Origin: Cocos nucifera
Taxonomy: Eukaryota > Streptophyta > Magnoliopsida > Arecales > Arecaceae
Reading direction: 5' to 3'
Assembly (NCBI GenBank): GCA_006176705.1
Contig: QRFJ01004941.1
Coordinates: 55,143 to 119,142, forward strand
Length of the DNA stretch: 64,000 bases
The notes beneath the pieces are model-generated. The model was not told where the DNA came from. It ran no database searches and was given only the letters and a program-made list of their open reading frames with translations. Position numbers and translations under genes: made by a program. Positions 24,248-36,149 of this stretch are shown here, piece by piece (position 1 is the stretch's first letter; each line of letters starts with the position of its first letter).

Positions 24248-24697
24248 CTAAAGGGCTACAAATCTAATTCCCATCTTCTCAAGATGGGCTTCAATCTTCG
24301 ACTGGCTTAAAGGCTTCGTCAGTGGATCTACCGTATTGTCTGCGGAGTCGACTCTCTTGACCTCAACGTAATTCTTCTCAAGGTAATCGTAGATGAGATG
24401 GAATCTCCGCTCAACATGCTTGGATTTTTAGTGAGACCTCGACTCCTTAGCTAGGGCTATGGTGCCATTGTTGTCGTAGTATAGAGGGACAGCATCTGAT
24501 AGCATCACTCTGAGTTCTGTGGCAAACTTCTTATACTAGAATGCCTCCTTTGCAGCTTTCGATGCAGCGATGTGCTCTGCTTTCATGGAACCTGCTATCA
24601 TAGTCTACTTAGAACTCTTCTAACTGACAGCACCACTATTACACACAAATAGACTACCAGATGTTGACTTTCGATCATCTATATTAGACATAAAATT
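24248..24697 (-). pseudogene. RNase H remnant of element E
   Basis: From the pol stop at 24248-24250 upward. It retains shifted versions of the LEKMGIRF end, the DPLTKPL-type stretch and the AALYYDNNG-type catalytic region, with several in-frame stops and substitutions. It cannot encode a working RNase H. Confidence 0.7.
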
Positions 24698-25711
24698 TTA
24701 GTCCATACAACCCTGGACTTGGAGTTCTCCATTACCAAAAATCAAGAACATATCCTTAGTCCTTCTCAAGTACTTAAGGATACATTTCATAAATGTCCAG
24801 TGCTCTACATTTGGATTCAACTGATACCTGCTCGTGACACTCACAGCATGATCGATATCGGGTTGTGTACATAGCATAGCGTACATGAGGCTTCCTATTA
24901 CAGAAGCATAAGAAATCTTGCTCATGCGTTCAATCCCCTCAGGTATATTGGGACACATCTTCTTGGAGAGATGAATGCCATGTCTGAAAGGCACCAATCT
25001 CCTCTTGGAGTTTTCTATGCTAAACCTCTTTAGTACCTCCTCTATGTACATCTTCTATAAGAGACCCAGCATCCTATTTGGTCTATCCCAACAGACCTTA
25101 ATTCCTAGAATAAAGGATGCCTCTCCTAGGTCTTTTATAGAGAACTCTTTTGATAACCACATTTTAATTATGATCAACATGGGAATATCATTCCCAATAA
25201 GAAGGATGGCATCCACGTACAGTACGAGAAAGACAACAACAGTGCTCCCACTGATCTTTTTGAATACACACGGTTCTTCCTCATTCTTGATGAATCCAAA
25301 TGATTTGATCACATCATTAAAATGAGCATTCTAGCTCCGAGATGCTTGCTTAAGTCTATAGATGGACCTTTGTAGCTTGTAGACCTTGTGATCAGCATCA
25401 CTGGATATGAAACCTAGCAGCTATTCCATATAGATATCTTCCTCAAGATATCCATTTTAGAAGACCATTTTCATTTTCATCTGCCATATTTCATAATCGA
25501 AATAGGCTGCAATAGCAAGCAATGTGCGGATGGATTTTAGCATGGCTACTGGTGAGAAGGTATCCTGATAGTCAATACCTTCTTGCTGACTATATCCTTT
25601 CGCCACTAACCTAGTCTTGAATGTCTCCATATTTTCATCTACACCTATCTTTCTCTTGTAGATTCATTTACATCCAATAGGTACTATACCTTCAGATGAA
25701 TCTACCAAGGT
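24698..25711 (-). pseudogene. Reverse transcriptase of element E, catalytic motif altered
   Basis: Two adjoining open pieces (25055-25312 and 24698-25051) plus shorter ones up to 25711. The catalytic motif reads LVLYVDAILLIGND: the second Asp of YVDD is Ala, through a single GAC to GCC change at about 25207-25209. The domain otherwise follows B closely, with FGFIKNEEEPCVFKK, DLGEASFILGIK and SRYQLNPNVEHW. Loss of that Asp is expected to abolish polymerase activity whatever the frame state. The segment 25313-25711 has stops in the MDVKTAFLNG region. Confidence 0.85.
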
Positions 25712-26014
25712 TCAGACTTGGCTCGAGCGAATTGAGTCAATCTCTGACTTCATTGCCTCTAACCATTTCTCAGAGTCGATATCTAATATCATCTCATCAT
25801 AGATTTTGGGATCATCACCATGAACCCCATTTTTCATAAGGAACATTTCTTCTACGCCCTTTGAAATAGTACCTATGTACCTTTCAGGAGGATGGAAAAT
25901 TCTTTCTGATCTACGAGATGGAGGAGGTAGTGATTGGACTGGCTCAATCTGATTGGGTTTCATAGGATCCTTAGCTCGTTGCTCTTGGAAGACTTTCTCC
26001 TCGAGCCTAATCAA
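25712..26014 (-). pseudogene. Integrase-RT linker and RT start of element E
   Basis: An open 100-codon piece, with RSERIFHPPERYIG leading straight into DIDSEKWLEAMKSEIDS. It shows the join between linker and RT that is broken in element B. Confidence 0.8.
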
Positions 26015-27163
26015 CCTTCCGATGCCACCATCTTGAATAAACTATTTTTCAAGAAAGATGGCATGTCGACTCACAATCACATTGTGGTCTTTCGGAATGT
26101 AGAAATAATATCCTAATGACTCTTTAGGATATCCTATGAACTAAGCTCTAAAGGACCTATACTCTAACTTCTCTGCTTATTATCTCTTAACATGAGTGGG
26201 ACATCCCCAAATTTTGAGGTGACTTAGACTTGGTTTCTTACCATGCCATATGTCATACGGTGTGGAAGAAATAATTTTAGAAGGAATCCTATTTAGTAAA
26301 TATATAGCAGTCATTAGACTATGTTCCCAAAGAAACTCAGGAAGGTCCGTGAAGCTCATCATAGATCAGACAATATCTAATATGGTCCAATTTCTTTATT
26401 CTAAAATTCCGTTGAGTTGAGGTGTTCCAGATGGAGTCCATTAAGAGACTATGCCATTTTGCTTATGATAGCCTAAGAATTCTCGGCTAAGGTATTCACC
26501 TCCTCGATCTGATCAAAGAACCTTAATGAATTTTTTGGTTTATTTTTTTGCTTTATGTTTAAATTCTTTGATCTTTTCAAAAGCTTCAGATTTATGTCAC
26601 GTCAAATATACATACTCATATCGAGATAAATCATTAATTAAGGTGATGAAGTAGACATAGTTGCCTTTAGTTGGTACTTCAAATGGGCCGCACACATCAA
26701 TATGTACTAGGGCAAGTAAGTCTGTGGCCCTTTTCCCATGTCCTACAAAAGGGAGCTTGGTCATTTTGCCATGAAGGCATGATTCATAAATTAGATATGA
26801 CATGAAAGTCAACGGACTCAATAGTCTAGATTTCTCCAATTTGTTAACCCTATCTTCCGCTATATGACCTAGCCTAAGGTGCCATAGATACCTATCATTT
26901 AGACTATCCCTAGGTCATTTTGATCCTATGGCATTCACATTTTGCTCGATATTGAAAATAGAAACATCAATATATAAATGACAGAGATCATTTATAAGGT
27001 AACCACTTGTAATTTTATTTCTTTCATAAAGAATATTAGAATGATCCTTAGGAAAACAAATTACATAGCATTCTTATGCTAAACATGAAATAGAAATCAA
27101 TTTTTTTCTTGCTGCAGGCACATAAAAATAGTCTCTAAAAACTAAATCTAATCCTAATGGTAA
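26015..27163 (-). pseudogene. Degraded integrase of element E
   Basis: Open fragments are 26597-26839 (HIDVCGPFEVP and INDLSRYEYVYL, with the first two catalytic Asp present) and 26180-26362 (FLWEHSLMTAIYLLNR and YDIWHGKKPSLSHLKIWG, the end of the core and the start of the C-terminal domain). The rest up to 27163 shows GAG-pre-integrase remnants in other frames. Order and motifs fit copia integrase. At least three breaks are present. Confidence 0.8.
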
Positions 27164-27511
27164 TCACAGAGGGTAGGTTCCCATGGCCACTGCAGCAACT
27201 CTTATTTCATTCTTGACGCGTAGGATCATCTCACCATCTCTTAGCCTCCTGCTATCCTTAAGATCCTGCATAGAAGTGCATAAGTGAGCACTAAAACCAG
27301 AGTCAAGCACCCAATTGGATGCAGAGGAAACTATAAGGTTAGATTCTATAACGAGCATACCTTCAGAAGGACCTGCCTCCTTCTTATTCTTCAGGCTGGT
27401 TAGGTACAAGGGGCAGTTTCGCTTCCAATGATCGTCTGTGTTGCAATAAAAATATTTTCTTTCGTCAATGGCCTTCTTCTTCTGCTCTACCTTCTTCTTT
27501 CCACCATCCAC
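27164..27511 (-). pseudogene. Nucleocapsid and protease start of element E
   Basis: An open 115-codon piece. The knuckle reads YFYCNTDDHWKRNC, so the first zinc-binding Cys is lost to Tyr while Cys, His and Cys remain. The protease signature NWVLDSGFSAHLC follows about 45 residues later with the catalytic DSG kept. Lysine-rich sequence precedes the knuckle, as is usual for an RNA-binding nucleocapsid. Confidence 0.8.
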
Positions 27512-28195
27512 CTTCTGCTTCTTGACAAACTTTTTCTTCTATCCAAAAGACTTTATTTTGAAAAAAGTCTACTCCACAAAAAGTATTGAGCCTTTAGAAC
27601 CTTTCATAGAAAGCTCAGCAGTAACCAGCATATTCATAAGTTTTGCTAGAGTATTCTGTAGTTTATGCATATGGTACTTCATGATGAACTACCCATACGC
27701 ATCAGTAAAGGATTATAGAATCATATCAATTTGCAAATCCTTGTCCAACATGACACCGAGCTTCTCAAGCTCTTCTATGTCCTTGATCATCATTAGACAA
27801 TGATCTTGGACCGACTATCCATTATGCATTTGAGCCTTAAAAGGTCTTCTAGTGACTTGATATTTGGCTATGCAACTTTGTTCACCAAACAACGCTTGTA
27901 GGTGAGCCAACATTTTATGGCTAGTCTTAATATTTTCATATTGACGCTGGAGCTCATCAAACATCGAGCCCAACATGTAATACGTGACTTTGTTATCATC
28001 ATCCATCCACTTCTCTAGAGATGCTCTCTGATCAGTGGATGGATGGACTGGTAAAGTGGGAGGGTTTTGTTCCAACACATGAGTCAGCTTCTCAAAACCA
28101 AAAATAATTTTAATGTTTTGAAGCCAATCCTTGAAGTTGGGTCCAGTTAGTCTATGGATGTCCAAGATACGGGCTAGTAGGTTGGACGTAGACAT
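27512..28195 (-). pseudogene. Gag of element E
   Basis: Begins at ATG 28195 (MSTSNLLARILDIHRL), with open frame to 27815. It carries LTGPNFKDWLQNIKIIF, LPVHPSTDQRASLEKWMDDDNKVTYYMLGSM and ENIKTSHKMLAHLQALFGEQ, the fold typical of plant copia Gag (gag_2/UBN2 type). The rest to 27512 is frame-shifted. It is the best preserved Angela-like Gag N-terminus in the window. Gag would form the particle shell around element RNA. Confidence 0.85.
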
Positions 28196-30096
28196 TTTTC
28201 TATAGAGAGTCAAAGTTTCTAGTTAGATTTTATAATTAGACTTAATCAATTTATTTAAAAATTTTATTTTTAAATAAATTAGGCTTCCACTTTTTTCTTG
28301 GATCCCTTCACTCCCTAGGCAGAGATGCAAAAATCTTCACGATCAATTGATTTCTAGTGGGTGGTATGGTCCCACCGACTGGCCACCACCTTACCTAATA
28401 GTTATTGATGATGGGTCAACCGATGAGTGGACAACTCTTATCCAATGATTCTCTAATCATGGTGCACCTAATCTTGATCTCTAATTCATGAATCTCACCG
28501 TGTTCAGAATATTGATCCACTTCTTAATTTAGTTAGACCCACTCATTCATGAATTAGATTTTTGATTGGGTCCTTCACCGTATCGAAAATATTGAGCCCA
28601 ACCCATTCTCCAACCTGTAGCATTCAATGCCTAATAGATGTGGTTGCATCTTCTCAGTGCAACTGAGCCATTATAACTAGTCAAGAACAATCAACCTCGA
28701 AAAAGTTCCGTACATCTATAATGGTGGAAGAACAATTGACTTAATCTTTTCTTAGAAAGATTCAATTTAGATCTCTTAGACTTGACTCAGTCATAACGAT
28801 TATGACAAGCCTAATGGCATGGGTTAGCTCAAACTGTTATTCACCTCAAATCAGAACTGGTTTGACATAAATGGTTAGGTAAGTGAGACCGGTGGAAGGG
28901 ATTTGCCATTAACTAGATAAGAACGTATTTAGATTGAGTAGCTTCCAATTAAAAGTCAATCGAACGTATCTGCCAAACTTACCTTAGATACCAAATTATC
29001 GAACCAGAACTAATCGAGTTTGCCTACAATCTAGGCTCGAACCATAGAGACAAATTAGGTCTTAATTGGATCGATCACATATGGATGTGAGTCAACCTTG
29101 ATCTAGACTTACAACTATTGGACTGGTCAATTCTAAGCATGCTTGATCCTACCTAACCATCTCTTGATTCAGTTTGATCAACCGCTAGACCTAATTGAGC
29201 TACCCAAGCCTGAACCCAATTTTATGAAAATATCTTAGATCTAAAAATTCTCAATTTTAGACCTAATTAGTTTCATAATCTTAATTCTTAATTAATTTTG
29301 AATTCATAAATAAAATAATATATATAAAAATCCTAGAGTTTCAGGATCTAAGATTTTGTAGAAAAATAAGTAATGATTTCTGATTAAGGACGAACGCGCA
29401 GCACCCCTACACACCATAAGAACACCTCATTGAATAGAAGGGGAGGGCCTTTAAACCCAACTTTGTTCTTATGATCGGAAAGTCAAGGAGAATGCCTTAA
29501 TCAAAAATATAATTGAAACTACAAAACTAGTTAGATCTAGATCATATATTACATATATAATTAATGATCTAACTAATACATGCTTCGCATACATCTCATG
29601 TATCATCACTAAATTAAACATGTATGTTTTTTAGATCTAAAATATCATATATAATATCTAAAAGATAGATTTAAATTTGATCATATCAAAATAAAATTAT
29701 TCTAGATAATTTGTAGAACTATTCTATAACTAGTCTAAACATGCATCTTTTCATATCACATATGAATAAATCAAAAATTAAAAAATATATTTTTTATTTT
29801 TTAGATCTAATTATAATAATTATAATATTATAAAAATAAAAATTAAATAGATCTAAAATTATATTTAATCAAATTAATAACATGATTATACTAGACTACA
29901 CATAGAACTATTCTATTCCTAGTCTAGTCGTGCATCTCATACATATTAGATCTAAATGATTTAATTTTAATTTTTTAATTTTAGATATAATCACATCTGA
30001 TGTTATATCTAAAATATTTTAATATCAGATCAAAAATAAAAATAAAATTAGATCCAAAATAGTTCTGAGGAACTGCAACCTGGCTCTGATACCAGT
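28196..30096 (-). other. 5' leader of element E with PBS
   Basis: A 1.9 kb AT-rich untranslated leader homologous to those of A, B and M, uninterrupted across the GGTAAGTGAG point (28872) where A's leader is split. The PBS TGGTATCAGAGCC is perfect at 30082-30094. No ORF. Confidence 0.8.
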
Positions 30097-32343
30097 TGAA
30101 GGTAAAACCTATTTTTCCGACACAAGATCGTTTAGATCTGATTGGATCTGAAGAAATAGTTCAAAATTTTTTTTCCTAAAATCCTAATTAGATCTGATAC
30201 TTCTCAAATTTGATAATAGAGATCTAATATTAAAGGTTAAAAATAAAATTAAACCAAATTTAATTTTAAGTACCTGATTTGGAAATCTAATTATCCTATG
30301 ATGATCCTATTGATTCCTGAGGTTCTGGAAGGAGCGATGCACGTTCTTGACCTCTACTAGTATCCACTCGGGTAGGATCTAAACATCTTCTCCTCAGAAA
30401 TCTCTCCTCCAAAAATTAGATCTAGATCTGATTTGAAAAGCCTTCAAAATGACTTCTGAGGGCAGCCTATTCATCTCACAAACATAATCGCATAAATGCT
30501 GAATCTTGTGCCAAAAACCTTAGACCTTCAACTCAGATTTATGCCTAACTTTTTAGACATGTAGAAGAGAGGAAGAGAGAGGATAGAGGGGGTGTGGATA
30601 TTAGAGAAAAGGCTTCTTTGAGTATAGAAAAAATAAATTACGTTGAGGCAATTTTGTGAGAAGAGTTCTTATACTAGACATAGCACCATAAAGAGTCCCT
30701 TTTTGACCAAAAACCTTATTAATTTGACCATTGGGACTTCTAAACCTGATCCCCATGAAAAACTCTAGATCTTATCTAATTTTGATGCCAAAAATCCATC
30801 TAGAAGGTGGCAGCATGAAAGGATAAGGAAGAGTCCATGTGCGTCTAGGACTCTTCCCTCAAGAGTTAAACCCGGTCTAGGCACTTCCAAAAATCATGAA
30901 ATTTTGCACACCCGATGTATAATAATGCCCTATCACATATCTAAAAATTAGAGCAAAATAATTTCTAGAAAAATTTCTAAAATTTTCTGATCACATGACC
31001 CTCAATTCTCTCAATTGGGTCAATTATTGACCCTAGTCCAATTGCAATAGGAATGAATTTAATTTTCATAATTAATCTAACCTGAACTTATTCCAGTCAG
31101 ATGAAAATAAACTCATTCAAGATACATAAATGAGTCAAATTAAATTTGACTCAGTTGCGATAAATTAGAAAGATTACAGAAGGAGAAAGTCAGGCTCAAT
31201 CATGTGCTAGCACGATTATCTTGAACCTAATTGGATCTAATCCAAATCAATCGAACTAGGTTAGCTCAATTGATGACATTCAGACCCAAATCCTTATTTG
31301 TGTGATCTAGTTTGGTTTAGTTCTGTATGATATTGAGATATGTCATGATCTTCATCATGGACATCAATGAAACATCTTTCGATGGATCAGAACTTTTTTG
31401 ATTCATACAATTAGAATGATCGATCATCAAAATTATTCTAATCGCTCCCAAAATCTATCAGTGATACCTAGTAGTATATGGTGGCAACCCATCAAAACTA
31501 AAAGTGAACCTCTTGATGCAGCTACCTGTGTGATTGGATTCTTCTATCTTGAGCCCCAACAAGATTAGGGTTAAGGTGAACTCGTCAAATCCAATATCCG
31601 TCATATGAATTAATCATTCGATTTGACTCCTATATGAAACCCTTATAGAATCTCTTTCTATCATATTCACTCTACCATGGCCATGGGCTTGTGGACTCAA
31701 TTCTCATGATTATCGTAGGGCTACTCCTCATCTACCAAGGTATATAGATCCCTTATTGGTGCAATCCAATTCCTACAATGAACGTACTATAGCCAACATA
31801 CACCTTAGAATTTCGAATGGCTAGGAGATCGAGTTATGGTATAGTCAAACTACAACACCCTCAAGGTGAATTGCTGATGCACCTCAGATCAAAGAACTAG
31901 ATACACTACTGCAACATCGAGCCAATCATCGACGAGAAGGTAGACTTCCTTATCAATGCTCGAGGTGGTCATGCTTAGTGCCTTCGTTCTCTAACTAGTA
32001 TGTATACTCTCGCTCCGATGTCTCCACACCATAGACTCAAGACTCATCTACTCAAAAAAAGTAATCATACACCAACCTTCTGGATCAATCACCATCCTCA
32101 TGATGATCCTACGGTCAGAAGCAATTTATGAGTTAATTATGAAAATTCATGTCTTAAATTTTTAATTCTTTGAAAATATGAATTATCATTATCATTAACT
32201 CAAAGGATGTATCACATACACTTTAAATACACACTATGATAGAAAATAATCTTTTTATTAATTTATAGTCAAAATTGTAAAATTATCCTTAGAAGTGTAC
32301 TACAAGTGTTAGCTAATCTAACTTCTAAGGCACACATCTAACA
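30097..32343 (-). repeat. Element E 5' LTR (2247 bp)
   Basis: Runs from TGAAGGTAAAACC to CACATCTAACA, matching 21998-24233 with many substitutions. The W-box pair and the lack of TATAAATA are the same as in its partner. Confidence 0.88.
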
Positions 32344-32864
32344 CCAGTAACCTTCCATCACTGAATTAGAAATTCAGGTAGTCTGGTACCAAAGTGCAGT
32401 GAGTTCTTTATAAGTCACCATAGTGATCTCAAGTCTAACAGACACTTATACCTATATCCTTCACATGCAACTCTTAGTAGTAGAGAGCTCTGTAGTTGGG
32501 TCACGTTCAGTGAAATGTATCCCTACACTTCACCTGCATGCCATACTACTATCTCCATACTCCTTGGTTAAGAGGATAACCAATGAATATGGCATGCAAT
32601 GAGCTATACTCGATTACGTTGTCATTCTTGATAATAACATATCATTTGATCGCGAACAAGTTTATGGACAAAATGACAAACTCTTCTTTGTCGAGTTTAA
32701 ATAGTCCAAAGAACTTCATCGCAAAAGAATTCATTATAGGAAGATGCCCAATAGTGATGAAATTACCATAACAAAAATTTTATTCATTATAATTTAAGTA
32801 TAAATTATATTTAGCTCAACCATCTACAACCTAGATGATCGGCTTTAGGATATAATTCCTAACA
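32344..32864 (-). repeat. Element F 3' LTR, inner part (LTR start)
   Basis: The complement starts TGTTAGGAATTATATCC at 32864, a different LTR family from A/B/E. The stretch 32593-32830 has a second, diverged copy at 47112-47375, which I take as F's 5' LTR relic. Confidence 0.75.
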
Positions 32865-35530
32865 ACTTCCACTTAGACTGAAGCCATTCAGAGTTGTATC
32901 GAATACCCATCTTCTATTTGTGATTGTCAAACTCTTTGATTTCGATGGCTTTAATCAATGGGTCGGCCATGTTCTCCTTTCCATCGATCTTCTGAAGGTC
33001 AACATCATCTTGTTCTACAATCTCTTGTAGAAGATGGTAGCAATGCAGAATATGCTTGGTGCACTAATGTGCCTTCGGCTCTTTTGCTTGAGCTATGGCT
33101 CTAGTGCTATCACAGTAAAATAGAACTAGACTATCCAAGGACGGTGCCACTCCTAGCTCACTGATGAACTTCCATAGCCACACGACTTTCTACACAGCAT
33201 TGGATGCCACGACATACTCCACCTCGCATATAGAATTAGCCACAACATGCTGCTTGAAACTCTTCTAGCAGACCACTTCACCATTCAGGATAAACACATA
33301 ATCTGACACACTCTTACTATCATCATGATCTGATTGGAAACTAAAATTAATATATCTCATAAGTTTCAAGTCAGCATTTTCATAGATGAGCCATTGATCC
33401 TTAGAATTTTTTAAATACTTTAGGATTATCTTTACAACCTTCTCGTGACTCCTACCCAAATCAGACTGGTACCTACTCACTACTCCTAGTGAGTATGCCA
33501 CATTCGATCTTGTACACGTCATGGTGTACATAATAGAACTCACTGCTGAAGCATATAATATTCTATAAATATGCTTTCTTTCTTGAGGAGTTGTCGGATA
33601 ATTCCTCTTCGAGAGAGTAATCCCATGGCCTATTAAGAGATAGCCCTTCTTGGAATTCACCATGCTGAATTAGTTCAGCATGATATTGATGTACATGGAC
33701 TGGGACAACCCAGAAAATCTTTTAGATCTATCTCTATAGATCTTCATCCCTAGGATAAAGAAAGCTTCTTCCAAGTCCTTTATGAAAAATTAAGATGACA
33801 GCCAAATCTTTATTCCCTATAATCCAAGGATGTCATTCTTGATTAACAGAATATCATCCACATATAAAGCAAGAAATATGACTATAGAACCATTAGTCCA
33901 TTTGTATATGTAGGGTTCTTCTCTACTCTTAACGAAGCTATATGTTCTTACTATCTTATCAAAATGCATGTTCCAACTTCGAGATGCCTACTTCAATCCA
34001 TAGATGGATCTTTGAAACTTGCACACCTTGGACTCATTTGTAGATGTGAATCCCTCAGGCTATATCATATACACCTCTTCATCTAGCTCTTCATTTAGGA
34101 AAACTATCTTCAAATCCATTTGCCAGATCTCATAGTCCAGGTATGCTACTATAGCAAGCATAATCCGAATAGACTTGAGCATTACCACTGGAAAAAACAT
34201 CTCATCATAGTCAATACCATACCATTGACGATACCCCTTGGCAACCAGAAGGACTTCATAGGTCTCCACCTTTCCATCTGCATCCCATTTCTTTTTGAAA
34301 ATCTACTTATGTCCAATGGATTTTACCCTTTCAGGTGCATCAACCATCGTCTATGCACTATTGATCTTCATGGACTCCATTTCGGATTTCATGGCTTCTA
34401 GCCACTTATCAGAGTCAAACCTCTGCATGGCATCCATATAGGTGATCGATTCCTTATCGTTCTCATCAAGTTCAACAGGATCACTATCCCAAACCAAGAA
34501 ATCATAGTATCTATCTGGTTGACATGGTACTCTACTAGATTTTCTCAAGGATGCCTCTACAATGGTTTCTAGATTTGATCTTATCAAATCTAGCTCTGTA
34601 GGTTTACTAGAATTTATCTATTCTTCTACCTATCAAACTTTACCATGCTCAATATTAGAGGCAACTGTTCCTTTCATAAGAAACTTCTTTTCTAAAAAGA
34701 CTACCCTATGGCTGATGAATACCTTTTGCTTTTTAGCGAGGTAAAAGTAATATCCCCTAGTTTCCTTGGAGTATCCTATGAATAAGCATTTATTGAACCT
34801 AGGTCCAAGCTTTTCTACTTGCAAACGTTACACATAAGTCGGATATCCCCAAATCTTAAGGTGAGAGAGTATCAGCCTACACCTAGTCCATATCTCATAT
34901 GGAGTTTTTGCAATAGGCTTGCTCAAAATATTATTCAAAATATAACAAGCAGTCTTAAGTGCATAACCCCAAAAAAAATTGATAGACTTGCAAATCCCAT
35001 CATGGATCGAACCATGTCCAATAGGATTCAATTCCTCCTTTTAAATACACCATTATGCTATGGTGTTCCAAGAGGGCTCCATTATGAGAGAATCCTATTC
35101 TCTTCTAGATATGTCAAAAACTTATTGAAAACATATTCATCTCCTTGGTCTGATCGAAGAGTTTTAATACTCCTTCCAAGTTATTTTTTTACCATATTTC
35201 GATATCGTTTGAATATTTCAAATGAATCAGATTTACTCATCATAAGATAGACATACCCATATCTAGATAGGTCATCAGTAAATATAATAAAGTAGTAATA
35301 CCTACCTCTAACACATGTATTCATAGGTCCATGTACATCAGTATGTACATGACCCAGAAGATCAGTAGCTCATTCATCCTTTTCTTGTAAAAGATGATTT
35401 GATCATCTTATCAAGAAGGCAGGACTCACAGGTGGTCAATGATTCACAATCATCGATGTCAAGGACACACTCCTTGACTAACCTATTGGTCCTATTCTTT
35501 TTCATATGATCGAGCTAACAGTGCCAAAGA
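32845..35530 (-). pseudogene. Degraded copia pol of element F (IN-RT-RNase H)
   Basis: The frame runs RNase H (to 33260), RT (33265-34590) and integrase (34630-35530). Clear pieces are 33265-33663 (GITLSKRNYPTTPQERK, CTRSNVAYSLGVVSRYQSD), 34060-34269 (VAKGYRQWYGIDYDEMF, DYEIWQMDLKIVF), 34351-34587 (DSDKWLEAMKSEME) and 34633-35031 (GPRFNKCLFIGYSKETRGYYFY, PYEIWTRC). YVDDILLI is intact near 33845-33870, but MDVKTAFLN reads MDLKIVFLN. Stops are frequent and few frameshifts are seen. The frame has no stop before the PPT: it reads through it and ends at TAA 32845-32847, inside the LTR. A different copia lineage from B/E is likely. Confidence 0.8.
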
Positions 35531-35899
35531 TATACATCGATGACATTATCTAGTTTTGGATATTTATTTGACATGTATATTATACTTATAGGCTGTGATA
35601 AAATATAAATGCCATTTCTTAATTATCCTTGCATTATTGTGACACCATTCATAAAGATATCATAATAATTTTTTTTATTGATAAACTATAACCATCTTGG
35701 GCCAAAAGTCCAATAGATATCATGTTCATCATAAAAGATGGACAATAGTGATAGTTACTTAAAATGATATTATTAATTTTGAAAATAAGCTTAAGAGTTT
35801 TCAGTGCTCGGATTGGAACATTCCTTCCATCTTCAACATTCAGAAATCTTTCATCATTCTCAAACTTTCTTCTAATTTAAAGTCTATGCAATGAATTGC
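35531..35899 (-). pseudogene. Protease/GAG-pre-integrase interval of element F
   Basis: AT-rich coding remnant by position between the protease motif and integrase. No open frame is long enough to name residues. Confidence 0.4.
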
Positions 35900-36149
35900 A
35901 TATGTGAACTGGACTTTCGGTATCTAATACCCAGGTAGATGTATCACAAAGAGAAAAATTTTAAGGTATTATCATAAAATAGCCTTGACCAGCAATCACT
36001 TACTGATTTCTCCTATTCAACCAATTCAAGTCAAAAGGACCATTCCTTTTCGGGTTTTTCTGATTAGTATCAATAATAGATTTCTTGAAATCAGGTCCTA
36101 TAGGCTTGCCATTGTCCAACAGTGAATGAAGTGGACTTACACTAGCCAT
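35900..36149 (-). pseudogene. Collapsed Gag-protease join of element F
   Basis: The Gag start, ATG 36149 (MASVSPLHSLLDNGKPIGP), is followed within about 65 codons by WVLDTESPVHICNSLH, the protease active-site region with DSG changed to DTE. Copia Gag between these points is normally some 250-300 residues, so most of Gag, including the zinc knuckle, has been deleted. A few in-frame stops also occur. Confidence 0.65.

Larger units (their letters stand above)
21998..32343 (-). mobile_element. Complete Angela-like copia element E, nested in F's LTR
   Basis: A 10.3 kb element with LTRs 21998-24233 and 30097-32343, PPT at 24234-24244, PBS at 30082-30094 and the same gene order as B. Flanks are CTAGT (21993-21997) and CCAGT (32344-32348), a 5-bp duplication with one mismatch. 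The LTRs differ at many sites, so it is older than B. Their middle portion is unrelated to B's LTR. Confidence 0.88.

Noticed and set aside
30082..30094. tRNA gene at TGGTATCAGAGCC sites
   Set aside because: Only the 13-bp primer-binding match is present; there is no tRNA body around it.
32583..32771. Short plus-strand frame at the start of F's LTR as a host exon
   Set aside because: The sequence is LTR, recurs at 47112-47375 with the frame closed, and has no splice context.
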